From Pelagibacterium sp. (lineage in GTDB: Bacteria; Pseudomonadota; Alphaproteobacteria; Rhizobiales; Devosiaceae): DNA of 46,728 bases. Positions within the stretch are counted from its first letter, which is position 1; each line of letters starts with the position of its first letter. The notes below the pieces were generated by a model. That model ran no database searches. It was not told where the DNA came from and saw only the letters and a list, made by a program, of their open reading frames with translations. Positions 11,585 to 20,800 of the stretch are shown here, one piece after another. Where the stretch lies: positions 1-46,728 of the forward strand of contig PBNW01000074.1 in assembly GCA_002723255.1 (NCBI GenBank), given 5' to 3'. Both the position numbers and the translations under genes were made by a program.

Positions 11585-13267
11585 ATGGCAAATAAACAGT
11601 CCGGACAGGACGAAATGGTCTTCCTGCCCCTTGGTGGCGTTGGCGAGATCGGTATGAACATGGGGCTTTACGGTTTCGGCCCGGCAGACAACCGCAAATG
11701 GCTGGTGGTCGATTGCGGCGTCAGCTTCGGCGGTCCGGAACTCCCGGGCATCGAACTGGTCATGCCCGATCCCTCGTTTCTCGAAGAAGAGAGCGACAAC
11801 GTTGTCGGTCTTGTGCTCACCCACGCTCATGAAGACCACTACGGCGCCATCCTTGATATCTGGCCAGCCTTCGACAAGCCCGTTTTCGCCGGTCGCTTCG
11901 GTGCCGCCATGCTCAAGGCAAAGCGGATATCGAACAACATCGAGGACGATGTCGAAGTCCAGATATTTACCCCCGGTGTCCCTTTTCAGGTTGGCCCCTT
12001 CAAGGTCGAACCCATCGAGGTTTCCCATTCGATCCCCGAATCCAACGCCTTGCTCATCGAAACGCCGGCCGGCCGTGTGATCCATACCGGGGACTGGAAG
12101 ATCGATCCTTCCCCGATCGGCACCGCACCCACCAACATCAAGCGCTTCAAGGAAATCGGTTCGGACGGCAAGCCAGTGGCCCTGATCTGCGATTCCACCA
12201 ATGCGATGAAAGAGGGCGATAGTCCCTCGGAGACCGAGGTCGGTGTCAATCTCGAGCGTTTGATCGCGACAGCAAAGAATCGCGTCGCCGTTACCATCTT
12301 TGCGTCCAATCTCGGTCGCATGATCTCTATCGCGCGCGCAGCCGCCAAGGCCGACCGCCAGGTCGTGGCGGCGGGCCGGGCCGTGCATCGCATTGCCGGA
12401 ATTGCCCGCGAACTGGGCTTGATGGAAGGCGTGCCTGATTTTCTTGATCAGGACGCCTATGGCTACCTGCCGCGCGACAAGGACGCTTTGATCGCCACCG
12501 GCAGTCAGGGCGAATCCCGCGCCGCGATGGCCCGCATCGCCGATGGCTCGCATCCGGTAATCGATCTGTCGCCCGGCGATATGGCGATCTTTTCCTCCTG
12601 GGCCATTCCAGGCAACGAAAAGGCCGTGCAGGACATCCAGAACAAACTCGTCGACAAGGGTGTCCAGATCGTCACCGGCCGCGACGAAATGATACATGTG
12701 TCTGGCCACCCGAGGCGGCACGAGTTGGCCCAGCTCTACGATTGGCTCAAGCCCGACATCCTCATTCCGGTCCATGGTGAGCCGATGCATCTTGAAGCCC
12801 ACGCAGCCTTCGGGCGTGAAAAGGGCATCAAGACCGTCCTGTCGATCCGCAATGGCGACATGGTTCAGCTCTTTCCCTCCACCAAGCACCACCGCGGCGA
12901 AGTGCGCACCGGCATTCTCTATCTCGACGGCAATCTTCTGTGTACGCCCGAGGAATCGAATGTGCGCGACCGCCGTCGGCTGGCTTTTGGCGGCGTCGCA
13001 ATCGTCAGTCTGGTGGTCAATGGGCGGGGGCAGATCGTCTCAGGTCCAGAATTCGATCTGGACGGACTTCCTGATCTGGCGGACGATGATGATCCGCTCA
13101 GCGCTGTCGCCCAGTCGGCGGCACGGGGGGCGATCAAGAGTTTCCCCGAAAAGCGCCGCTCCGATACCGGGCGCTTTGCCGAAGCGATCCGCCGTGCCGT
13201 GCGGTCCGAGCTGAATGCTGCTTGGGGGCGCAAGCCCATCGTCAAGGTGTTCGTTCATAAGGTATAG
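11585..13267 (+). CDS. rnj: Ribonuclease J
   Basis: This is a 560-residue metallo-beta-lactamase/beta-CASP RNase, which in alphaproteobacteria matures 23S and 16S rRNA ends and degrades mRNA 5'-3'. The zinc motif is HAHEDH (H80, H82, D84, H85). VIHTGDWKID, DSTNA and the beta-CASP segment VSGHPRRHELAQLYDW are all visible, as is IPVHGEP near the end of the core. The start is placed at the ATG giving MANKQSGQDEMVFLPLGGVG, because rhizobial homologues begin just before this FLPLGGVGEIG motif. A TTG at 11546 would add 13 residues with no support. Upstream SD is poor. Confidence 0.93.
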   Translation: MANKQSGQDEMVFLPLGGVGEIGMNMGLYGFGPADNRKWLVVDCGVSFGGPELPGIELVMPDPSFLEEESDNVVGLVLTHAHEDHYGAILDIWPAFDKPVFAGRFGAAMLKAKRISNNIEDDVEVQIFTPGVPFQVGPFKVEPIEVSHSIPESNALLIETPAGRVIHTGDWKIDPSPIGTAPTNIKRFKEIGSDGKPVALICDSTNAMKEGDSPSETEVGVNLERLIATAKNRVAVTIFASNLGRMISIARAAAKADRQVVAAGRAVHRIAGIARELGLMEGVPDFLDQDAYGYLPRDKDALIATGSQGESRAAMARIADGSHPVIDLSPGDMAIFSSWAIPGNEKAVQDIQNKLVDKGVQIVTGRDEMIHVSGHPRRHELAQLYDWLKPDILIPVHGEPMHLEAHAAFGREKGIKTVLSIRNGDMVQLFPSTKHHRGEVRTGILYLDGNLLCTPEESNVRDRRRLAFGGVAIVSLVVNGRGQIVSGPEFDLDGLPDLADDDDPLSAVAQSAARGAIKSFPEKRRSDTGRFAEAIRRAVRSELNAAWGRKPIVKVFVHKV

Positions 13268-13275
13268 CTTAGATA

Positions 13276-13521
13276 ATGCAGCCCTTTACCTATATAGCGA
13301 TCTATTTTGTAATCTGGTGGACCGTGCTTTTTGCCGTCCTGCCTTTCGGGGTGCGTGGCCAGCACGAAGACGGGGAGGTGACAGACGGCACCGACCCGGG
13401 AGCGCCTATCAAGGCCAATCTCTGGCAAAAGGCGCTTGCCACCACCCTGATCTCGGCCGTCCTGACCGTGCTGATCTTCTGGGGCATGTCCAATCCATGG
13501 CTACAGGAATACTGGAGCTGA
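13276..13521 (+). CDS. DUF1467 family small membrane protein
   Basis: This is an 81-residue protein with two hydrophobic spans (about residues 5-24 and 55-72). They are separated by a polar segment containing the conserved-looking PFGVRGQHEDGEV. It resembles the DUF1467 family of alphaproteobacteria, which are commonly found between the RNase J gene and proS. The function is unknown. It begins 8 nt after rnj, so it is probably in the same transcript. An AGCTTAG stretch is the only SD candidate. Confidence 0.85.
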   Translation: MQPFTYIAIYFVIWWTVLFAVLPFGVRGQHEDGEVTDGTDPGAPIKANLWQKALATTLISAVLTVLIFWGMSNPWLQEYWS

Positions 13522-13557
13522 ACAGCCCCGTTGGCCAGCTTTTCAGTTCATCCGGAA

Positions 13558-13685
13558 CAAAAAAATGCAGGGCTAAGGCCCTGCATCTGATTAAAGTTTC
13601 GCGACAATCCACTGGTCTTACAGCGCACAGATCGGGCGGCCAGTGCTCCTCCCTTGACGTTGTCAGCGTCGGCGGGTTGTACCCA
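13558..13685 (-). ncRNA. Candidate trans-encoded small RNA (about 128 nt)
   Basis: The 363 bp between the DUF1467 gene and proS contain no convincing protein gene. On the minus strand there is a full transcription unit: a sigma70-like promoter (13692-13721), about 128 nt of GC-rich sequence, and a strong intrinsic terminator (13559-13586). The putative transcript begins near GGTACAACCCGCC and includes a GGGAGGAGC stretch that could pair with or mimic ribosome binding sites. Location next to proS on the opposite strand recalls the rhizobial alpha-r45 (Smr45C) sRNA family. That match is from memory of genomic context, not from an alignment. Transcription start is inferred from the -10 position only. 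Confidence 0.6.
13559..13586 (-). terminator. Intrinsic terminator of the minus-strand small RNA
   Basis: A perfect 9-bp stem ATGCAGGGC / GCCCTGCAT (13565-13573 and 13578-13586) with a TAAG-type tetraloop is followed, reading the minus strand, by a run of seven T (A tract 13559-13565 on plus). There is no T tract on the plus side, so it terminates minus-strand transcription rather than the rnj-DUF1467 mRNA. Confidence 0.8.
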
Positions 13686-13691
13686 CCTCTC

Positions 13692-13734
13692 TTTATATGG
13701 CGCGGACCCTACCAAGGACAAATTGTCGCGACAA
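13692..13734 (-). promoter_or_regulatory. Sigma70-like promoter of the small RNA with adjacent palindrome
   Basis: Read on the minus strand, TTGTCC (plus 13716-13721) and TATAAA (plus 13692-13697) are separated by 18 bp, giving a predicted start near 13685. Immediately upstream of the -35 lies a perfect 12-bp palindrome, TTGTCGCGACAA (13723-13734), a possible operator. A related half-copy, TTGTCGCGAAAC, occurs inside the RNA (13596-13607). Confidence 0.5.
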
Positions 13735-13884
13735 GTACAAACTTGGAGATTTGTGCGGCAATGACAAAAAACCGACAGGAAACTCGTTGAACGCTCATGG
13801 ACTTGCCTTTTGACCGTTCCTTGCGCTTGATTGCGCAGCCCGGTATTGAGCCCTTGAGTCGGTTCCCGGCAAATCGGAGTTCTC

Positions 13885-15234
13885 ATGCGCCTGTCCCGCT
13901 ATTTCCTGCCCGTTCTCAAAGAGACGCCCAAAGAGGCGGAAATCATTTCTCATCGCCTCATGCTGCGCGCCGGCATGATTTCCCAGCAGGGCGCCGGCAT
14001 GTATGCTTGGCTGCCGCTGGGCTACAAGGTGCTGCGCAAGATTCAGCAGATCATCGAGGAAGAGCAGAATCGGGCAGGGGCTGTCGAACTCCTGATGCCG
14101 ACTTTGCAATCCGCGGATCTGTGGCGCGAATCCGGGCGCTATGAGGATTACGGCAAGGAAATGCTGCGCATGCAGGACCGCCATGAGCGCGACATGCTCT
14201 ACGGTCCGACCAATGAGGAGATGATTACCGACATCTTCCGTTCCTATGTGCGGTCCTACAAGGATTTGCCGCTCAATCTCTACCACATTCAGTGGAAGTT
14301 CCGCGACGAGATCCGCCCGCGTTTTGGCACCATGCGCTCCCGCGAATTCCTGATGAAGGATGCCTATTCCTTCGACCTCGACAAGGATGAGGCCGTCAAG
14401 GCCTACAACCGCATGTTTGTTGCCTACCTGCGCACCTATTGGCGCATGGGGTTGACGGCAATCCCGATGCGCGCCGAAACCGGCCCCATCGGTGGCGACC
14501 TTTCCCACGAGTTCATCGTGCTGGCCGATACGGGCGAGAGTGGCGTGTTCTGCCATGCCGATATGCTCGAAAAGCCGATCCCGCCTGCCGACACAGACTT
14601 TATGGGCGACCTATCCGGCATCGTCGCCGACTGGACGTCGCTTTATGCGGCCACCGAAGACATGCACGATGAAGCCGATTTCGGCGCAAAAGTGCCCGAG
14701 GACAGGCGCATAGCAGCGCGGGGCATCGAAGTGGGTCAGGTCTTTTACTTCGGCACCAAATATTCCGAGCCCATGGGCGCCACCGTAACGGGCTCCGACG
14801 GCAAAGACGTCGCCGTCCATATGGGCTCTTACGGAATCGGTCTAACGCGGATCATTCCGGCTATTATCGAAGCCAGCCACGACGAAAACGGTATCATCTG
14901 GCCGGTCTCGGTCGCGCCCTTTGAGGTTACCCTCATCAACCTCAAATCCGGCGATGCCGAATGTGATGCCGCAAACGAAAAGCTCTACAGCCAGCTTCAC
15001 GCGGCGGGCATAGACGCGCTCTATGACGACCGCTCCACGGGCGCTGGCCAGAAGTTCGCCACCTCCGACCTCATCGGCATTCCCTTCCAACTCATCGTCG
15101 GCCCGCGCGGTCTGGCCTCGGGTGAGGTGGAAATCAAGCACCGCAAATCCGGCGAACGCGAAACCATTGGCATCGAGGATGCCGTTTCTCGCCTGAAAGC
15201 GCTCATCGAGCCTGAACGCAGGGACAACGCTTGA
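13885..15234 (+). CDS. proS: Prolyl-tRNA synthetase, short form
   Basis: This 449-residue class II aminoacyl-tRNA synthetase charges tRNA-Pro. Motif 2 is seen around [20 protein letters not shown], and the anticodon-binding domain forms the C-terminal third. It is much shorter than the roughly 570-residue E. coli enzyme because the editing insertion between motifs 2 and 3 is missing, as is usual in alphaproteobacteria. Editing of Ala-tRNA-Pro would then rely on a free-standing YbaK/ProX-type protein elsewhere. ATG 13885 gives the family N-terminus [15 protein letters not shown]. Its TGA overlaps the TTG start of the next gene. Confidence 0.96.
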   Translation: MRLSRYFLPVLKETPKEAEIISHRLMLRAGMISQQGAGMYAWLPLGYKVLRKIQQIIEEEQNRAGAVELLMPTLQSADLWRESGRYEDYGKEMLRMQDRHERDMLYGPTNEEMITDIFRSYVRSYKDLPLNLYHIQWKFRDEIRPRFGTMRSREFLMKDAYSFDLDKDEAVKAYNRMFVAYLRTYWRMGLTAIPMRAETGPIGGDLSHEFIVLADTGESGVFCHADMLEKPIPPADTDFMGDLSGIVADWTSLYAATEDMHDEADFGAKVPEDRRIAARGIEVGQVFYFGTKYSEPMGATVTGSDGKDVAVHMGSYGIGLTRIIPAIIEASHDENGIIWPVSVAPFEVTLINLKSGDAECDAANEKLYSQLHAAGIDALYDDRSTGAGQKFATSDLIGIPFQLIVGPRGLASGEVEIKHRKSGERETIGIEDAVSRLKALIEPERRDNA

Positions 15235-16598
15235 CCTCCGCCGACGCCGCCCGGCAGCAAAAGGGAACGCGCCCGTTTTCACGGTTTGAGTGGATGGTGT
15301 CCGGCCGCTACCTGCGGGCACGCCGCAGCGATGCGTTCATTTCCGTCATCGCCGCCCTGACCATGATCGGCATCGCCATCGGCGTTGCAACCCTGATCGT
15401 TGTCATGAGCGTTATGAACGGGTTCCGTGACGAGCTTCTGTCCAAGATCCTTGGGCTGAATGGCCACTTTACCGCCTTTCCCATCGAAGAAACGTTCGAC
15501 GATTACGAGGCGGTCCGTGACCGTCTCGAAGGAGTCGATGGCGTGGTTTCCGCAGTGGCATTTGTCGAGGGCCAGGCGCTGGTCACCGGTACATATAATT
15601 CCACGGGCGCCAATGTGCGCGGCATGACACTCGCCGATATCGAGAAGCTCCCCTTGCTCTATTCGAGCGCCCTGGCCGGCGGCTGGGAGGATTGGGACGA
15701 TCTTGAGGGCGTAGCCATCGGCAGCCGCATGGCGTCCCAGCTCGGTGTGACGGTGGGCGATACCATAACCATCGTTACCCCCAATGGCCCGCGCACCCCG
15801 CTCGGCTCAACCCCGCAGATCCGATCCTATCCCGTGAATGTCGTTTTCGATGTTGGCATGGTGGAATTCGATTCTCTGTTCATTTTCATGCCCATCCGGG
15901 CAGCTCAGAACTATTTCCGTCTCTATGAGGACCGGTTGCGCGAAGGTATGGAAGAGCCCGACATCATGGCCAGTGACGAGGAAATCGACGCGGCCTATGA
16001 GCGGATTTACACGGCGACGGCGGTCGAGGTCTTCCTTAACGATCCGGACGCCACCTGGGACAGACAACTCGACCTCGAACAGGCCGCTGGTCGGCCGATG
16101 GTTTTCACCGATTGGCAGCGGCGCAACGCCACCTTCTTTTCGGCCTTGCAGGTCGAGCGCGTGGTGATGTTCACAATTCTTTCGATGATCGTTTTGGTCG
16201 CGGCCTTCAATATCATCTCCAGCCTCGTGATGCTGGTGAAGGACAAGGGCGCTGATATCGCGGTGTTGCGCACCATGGGTGCCACACGTTCCTCGATCAT
16301 GCGCATTTTCTGCATAACCGGAACTGCCATTGGCTTTATCGGGACGTTTGCCGGCTTCCTGCTTGGCTTGGTCCTGGCCCTCAACGCCGAAACCATCAGG
16401 GCTTGGGTGTCCAGTGTCATTGGCGTGGCGCTGTTTCCGCCCGAGGTCTTTATGCTCTCTCAACTCCCCTCGCGGGTTGATGCGCTTGAAGTGACTGTAG
16501 TGCTCGTCATGGCACTGGGGCTGTCTTTCCTCGCTACGCTTTATCCCGCCTGGCGCGCGGCCCAGTACGATCCCGTGGAGGCGCTACGCTATGAGTGA
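15231..16598 (+). CDS. lolC: Lipoprotein-releasing ABC transporter permease (LolC/LolE family, probably LolF type)
   Basis: This 455-residue inner-membrane permease extracts lipoproteins from the inner membrane for transfer to LolA. It has an N-terminal span (about residues 35-57), a large periplasmic domain and three C-terminal spans with the FtsX/MacB core. Only one permease gene accompanies lolD, so it probably works as a homodimer like LolF-type proteins. The TTG start overlaps the proS stop (TTGA). It is preferred over the downstream ATG at 15294, which would remove the conserved pre-TM segment [18 protein letters not shown]. The end overlaps lolD by 8 nt. Confidence 0.92.
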   Translation: MTSADAARQQKGTRPFSRFEWMVSGRYLRARRSDAFISVIAALTMIGIAIGVATLIVVMSVMNGFRDELLSKILGLNGHFTAFPIEETFDDYEAVRDRLEGVDGVVSAVAFVEGQALVTGTYNSTGANVRGMTLADIEKLPLLYSSALAGGWEDWDDLEGVAIGSRMASQLGVTVGDTITIVTPNGPRTPLGSTPQIRSYPVNVVFDVGMVEFDSLFIFMPIRAAQNYFRLYEDRLREGMEEPDIMASDEEIDAAYERIYTATAVEVFLNDPDATWDRQLDLEQAAGRPMVFTDWQRRNATFFSALQVERVVMFTILSMIVLVAAFNIISSLVMLVKDKGADIAVLRTMGATRSSIMRIFCITGTAIGFIGTFAGFLLGLVLALNAETIRAWVSSVIGVALFPPEVFMLSQLPSRVDALEVTVVLVMALGLSFLATLYPAWRAAQYDPVEALRYE

Positions 16599-17277
16599 CG
16601 TGCTTCTCGAACTCAAGGATGTCCGCCAGACCTATGGTGATGGGGAAGGGGCCGTCCACGTCCTCAACGGCGCCGATCTGACCGTCAATCGCGGTGAGAT
16701 CGTCGCGCTCATCGCTCCATCGGGCGCGGGCAAGTCGACCTTGCTCCACATCTGCGGCCTGCTCGAGCGTCCGACAGCTGGTGACGTCGATATTGACGGC
16801 GAACGGACGGCCAAACTTGCCGACCGTCAGCGCACGCTGCTCCGCCGTCATCTCATTGGTTATGTGTATCAGTTCCACCACCTGCTTCCCGAATTCAGCG
16901 CGCTCGAAAACGTCACAATGCCGCAATTGATTGCCGGTGAGAGCCAACGCGAGGGTGATCAGCGATCGAAGGCGCTGCTTGACGCCATGGGAATCGGTCA
17001 TCGCACCACGCATCGGCCGGCCGAACTTTCGGGCGGGGAGCAACAGCGTGTCGCCATCGCCCGTGCCGCCGCCAACCGGCCAAGCCTCATTCTCGCCGAC
17101 GAACCTACAGGCAATCTCGACCCTGTGACATCCGACACCGTGTTCTCGGCGCTCGCCGAACTGATCCGCCAGCAAAATGCCGGCTGCATCATTGCCACAC
17201 ACAATCACGATCTCGCCCGTAAGGCCGACCGCATCGTGACTATCGTCGAAGGCCGCATCCAGCCCACGACTTTGTAA
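16591..17277 (+). CDS. lolD: Lipoprotein-releasing ABC transporter ATP-binding protein
   Basis: This 228-residue ATPase powers the lipoprotein export permease encoded just upstream. Walker A is APSGAGKST (42-50), the signature is LSGGEQ (145-150) and Walker B is LILADE (165-170), followed by the H-loop in IIATHNHD. Overlap with the permease gene indicates coupled translation. No clear terminator follows in the next 100 bp. Confidence 0.95.
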   Translation: MSDVLLELKDVRQTYGDGEGAVHVLNGADLTVNRGEIVALIAPSGAGKSTLLHICGLLERPTAGDVDIDGERTAKLADRQRTLLRRHLIGYVYQFHHLLPEFSALENVTMPQLIAGESQREGDQRSKALLDAMGIGHRTTHRPAELSGGEQQRVAIARAAANRPSLILADEPTGNLDPVTSDTVFSALAELIRQQNAGCIIATHNHDLARKADRIVTIVEGRIQPTTL

Positions 17278-17573
17278 GCTCTGGTCCGTCTGGTTCTGCC
17301 GACACATCAAGAGCCGAGCCGGGACCAGCGGCCGACACTCGTCCATGCGCGTTCGATAGATATTGCGCTGGGTTCCGGGTGGAGGGGAAGCGCTGGCTTG
17401 TCCCATCTTCAACGTCACCTTGGAGTATTTCCCCAAGGGCCAGCTGCCTTGCGCCGAAGCGGGTTCTCACCAATCCGCACTGACGCCGTGTGATCCCTCA
17501 TTACGAGAACCTGGTACCCCAATTGACTGGAAAGACTTTTTTAACCAGCGCGGTCGTCGACCTGTGAACTCCG
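17278..17573 (+). other. Gene-free stretch between lolD and the SOS-like promoter
   Basis: About 300 bp hold no coding frame that I find credible. The short frames here lack SD sites and family-like sequence, and one runs straight through the promoter described next. I see no tRNA and no strong intrinsic terminator. A T-rich CTTTTTTAACC at 17536-17546 is not preceded by a clear stem. Confidence 0.5.
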
Positions 17574-17616
17574 TGGACAAGAACAAATCAAGAATATATA
17601 AGAACAAAACATAAAC
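17574..17616 (+). promoter_or_regulatory. Promoter with two near-consensus LexA (SOS) boxes
   Basis: A -35-like TGGACA (17574-17579) and -10-like TATAAG (17597-17602) are 17 bp apart. Between them lies GAAC-N7-GAAT (17581-17595), and just after the -10 lies GAAC-N7-AAAC (17602-17616). Each matches 7 of 8 positions of the alphaproteobacterial LexA consensus (GAAC-N7-GAAC in this orientation), and both share GAACAAA with a box in front of lexA in this window. One box in the spacer and one at the start site is the same arrangement as at lexA. Binding is inferred. Confidence 0.6.
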
Positions 17617-17636
17617 ACTGTGCAACGGAGGTTTCC

Positions 17637-17735
17637 ATGCTCGATTTCGTCAAGGACTTCATGGCTCTGGTTTCGCTTACAGCCTTTGGTGGCGTTACGC
17701 TGCTCTATCTCGATATGATGCCCTATCTCGTCTGA
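17637..17735 (+). CDS. 32-residue single-span membrane peptide, SOS-promoted (SidA-like candidate)
   Basis: A 33-codon frame opens at ATG 17637 with a strong GGAGGT Shine-Dalgarno 4 nt upstream. It ends in TGA 87 bp before dnaE. The peptide has a short amphipathic start (MLDFVKDF), one hydrophobic span (about residues 9-25) and a short tail ending PYLV. The size, membrane nature, LexA-type promoter and position beside dnaE recall Caulobacter SidA, a 29-residue SOS-induced inner-membrane inhibitor of FtsW. I recall sidA also lying near dnaE, but cannot check this. Sequence homology to SidA is not shown. It may also be a leader peptide for dnaE. Confidence 0.65.
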   Translation: MLDFVKDFMALVSLTAFGGVTLLYLDMMPYLV

Positions 17736-17822
17736 TTCCCGGCTGTGCATAAGCTGCTGGTGAGGTGGCATCGCACGGCTCGGAATGGCACAAAGACAAT
17801 CCAGCATCTTCGGTTAGCTCAC

Positions 17823-20800
17823 ATGTCCGGTCCCGGTTTCGTCCATCTTCACGTCCATTCGGCCTTCTCGCTGCTTGAGGGAGCATTGCCGCTTGGCACG
17901 ATACTGGATTTGGCCAAGGCTGACGGACAGCCCGCCATCGGTATTGCCGACACCAACAATCTGTTCGGCGCGCTGGAGTTTTCCGAGAAGGCATCGGGCA
18001 AGGGTATCCAGCCGATCATTGGTTGCGAATTGGCGCTCGATTTTGGCGCCGACACCGAAAAGCCATCAGACCGTGTCAATCTGGGCAAAGGGTCCGTAGT
18101 TCTGATCGCCGCCGATGCAGGAGGATTTTCCATCCTCTCCGAGCTCGTTTCGAGAGCATATCAGGAGGGGGTCGACGGGCGTACCGCCATCCACATTGAC
18201 TGGCTGGTCGATAACGCGCTGGGCCTGCTCTGTCTTACAGGTGGGCCCGAAGGAGCCATCGACCCCTATCTCGCCGCAGGGCTTGACGTTCAGGCCGAGG
18301 CGCGGCTGGCGGTTCTTCATCGGGTGTTCGGCGATCGGCTCTATGTCGAAATCCAGCGCCATGACCGCGCGCTGGAAAATGCCGTCGAGCCGCGCCTGAT
18401 CGAACTGGCATATACGCTCGGCCTGCCGCTCGTTGCGACCAACGAGCCTTATTATCCCAAGCCGGATGACTACGATTCCCACGATGCGCTGCTGGCCATC
18501 GCCGCGGGCTCCGTTGTCGCGCAGACCGAGCGCCGGCGCCTGTCGGACCAGCATTATTTCAAGTCGCGCGAGGAAATGATCGCGTTGTTTTCCGATCTGC
18601 CCGAAGCGTTGGAAAACACGGTCGAGATTGCACAACGCTGCAGCTATCGCCCACGCACTCACGATCCCATTCTGCCCAAATTCGCTGCTGCGGACGGAGT
18701 GGGGGAAGAGGAGGCGGTCGCCGCCGAAGGAGAGGAACTGGCGCGCCAGGCGCGTGAGGGACTCAAGATGCGTTTGGCCGATTATGGCCACGCCCCCGAG
18801 CGAACCACCCAGGAATATGAGGAGCGGTTGGAATTCGAGATCAAGGTGATCCGGGACATGAAGTTTCCCGGCTATTTCCTTATCGTTGCCGACTTTATTA
18901 AATGGGCCAAAGCCCACAATATTCCCGTCGGCCCGGGCCGTGGGTCGGGTGCGGGCTCACTGGTGGCCTATGCGCTCACCATCACGGACCTCGATCCGCT
19001 GCGCTACAATCTGCTGTTCGAGCGCTTCCTCAATCCCGAACGCGTGTCGATGCCCGACTTTGACATCGACTTCTGCCAGGAACGCCGTGAAGAGGTCATT
19101 CGCTACGTTCAGGACAAATACGGCTACGAGCAGGTCGCCCAGATCATCACCTTCGGAACGCTCCAGCCACGCGCCGCGCTGCGCGACGTCGGCCGCGTGC
19201 TTCAGATGCCCTACGACCAGGTCGACCGCATCTGCAAGCTGGTCCCCAACAATCCAGCCAACCCCGTGACCTTGGCGCAAGCGATAAACGACGAGCCGCG
19301 CCTGCAGATGATGCGCGACGAGGATGAGACTGTCGCCGAACTCCTGCGCATCGCCGGAAAGCTCGAGGGCCTGTTCCGCCACGCCTCGACCCACGCCGCA
19401 GGCATCGTGATTGGTGACCGCCCGCTGCAAAAGCTGCTCCCGCTCTACCGTGATCCGCGCTCGGATATGCCGGTTACCCAGTACAATCTGAAATGGGTCG
19501 AACCGGCAGGTCTTGTGAAGTTCGACTTCCTCGGCCTCAAGACACTGACCACGATCCGCTATGCCGTTGAAATGGTAAAGGAAACTGGCGTCGACCTCGA
19601 TATCGATGCCATCCCGCTCGAGGATGCGCCCACTTATAAGCTCTACGCCGATGGCGATACCTACGGCATCTTCCAGTTTGAAAGTCCGGGCATGCGGCGT
19701 TCTCTGGTCGAGCTCAAGCCTGACCGCATCGAAGATCTGATCGCGATGAATGCGCTCTACCGGCCCGGTCCGATGGACAATATCCCGAGCTTCATTCATC
19801 GCAAGCACGGGCACGAGGAGGTGGAATACCCCCACGAAACACTCGCCGCGGTACTCGATGAGACTTACGGCATCATTGTCTATCAGGAACAGGTGATGCA
19901 GATCGCCCAGCTCTTGGCTGGCTACTCCTTGGGTGAGGCCGACGTGCTGCGCCGCGCGATGGGCAAGAAGATCAAGGCCGAAATGGACAAGCAGCGCGTC
20001 CGCTTCCAGGAAGGCGCAATCCGCAACGGCATCAAGAAGGGCCAGGCCGACACCATCTTCGACCTGCTCGCCAAGTTCGCCAATTACGGCTTCAACAAGA
20101 GCCATGCCGCAGCGTACGCCTGGGTATCCTACCAGACGGCCTATCTGAAGACCCATTACCCGGAACAATTCTACGCGGCGTCCATGACGCTCGACATGGC
20201 CCAGACAGACAAGCTGTCCGATTTCCGCCGTGAGGCTCAGAAAAAAGGTATTGAAGTCGTCCCGCCTTGCATCAACCGGTCCGAGGTCAATTTCTCGGTG
20301 CGCGATGGCCGCATTTTTTATTCGCTGTGCGCCGTTAAGGGTGTGGGCCGGAACGTTGCCGAACATATTGTCGAGATTCGTGGTGACCGCCCGTTCGGCG
20401 ATCTCGCCGATTTCGCCTCCCGCATCGATCCGAAGGTCATCAATAAGCGGACCTTGGAAACGCTCATAAATGCCGGCGCTTTCGACATGCTCAACAAGCG
20501 CCGCGAGCAACTGGTCGAAGTCATTGATACCATAGTGAACACCGCCCAGCGCGAAACCAGCGGTCGCGCAGATGGCATCGTGGATATGTTTGCGTCCAGC
20601 CAGCCCCAGGCCATTACGCCCCCCGAACATGTCGCGCCCTGGAGCCTCACCGAACGTCTGGCGCGCGAACACGCTGCCATAGGCTTCTATCTCTCCGCCC
20701 ATCCTCTCGATGACTACACCGAGCTGTTCGAGAAACTCCGCGTTCAGCAATGGTCAAGCTTCGAGCGCGCCGCGAGAAATGGCGCCGTTGCCGGGCGTCT

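Noticed and set aside
13215-13790. 191-codon plus-strand frame across the end of rnj and the small RNA
   Set aside because: It overlaps rnj and the DUF1467 gene in other frames and runs through the sRNA terminator. No SD or family match.
17363-17614. 83-codon plus-strand frame upstream of the 32-residue peptide
   Set aside because: It passes through the LexA-like boxes and promoter, and has low-complexity, non-family sequence.
18957-20750. 597-codon open frame on the minus strand inside dnaE
   Set aside because: It is antisense to a well-conserved DnaE frame. Long antisense frames are expected in GC-rich coding sequence, and the translation shows no recognisable family or SD.
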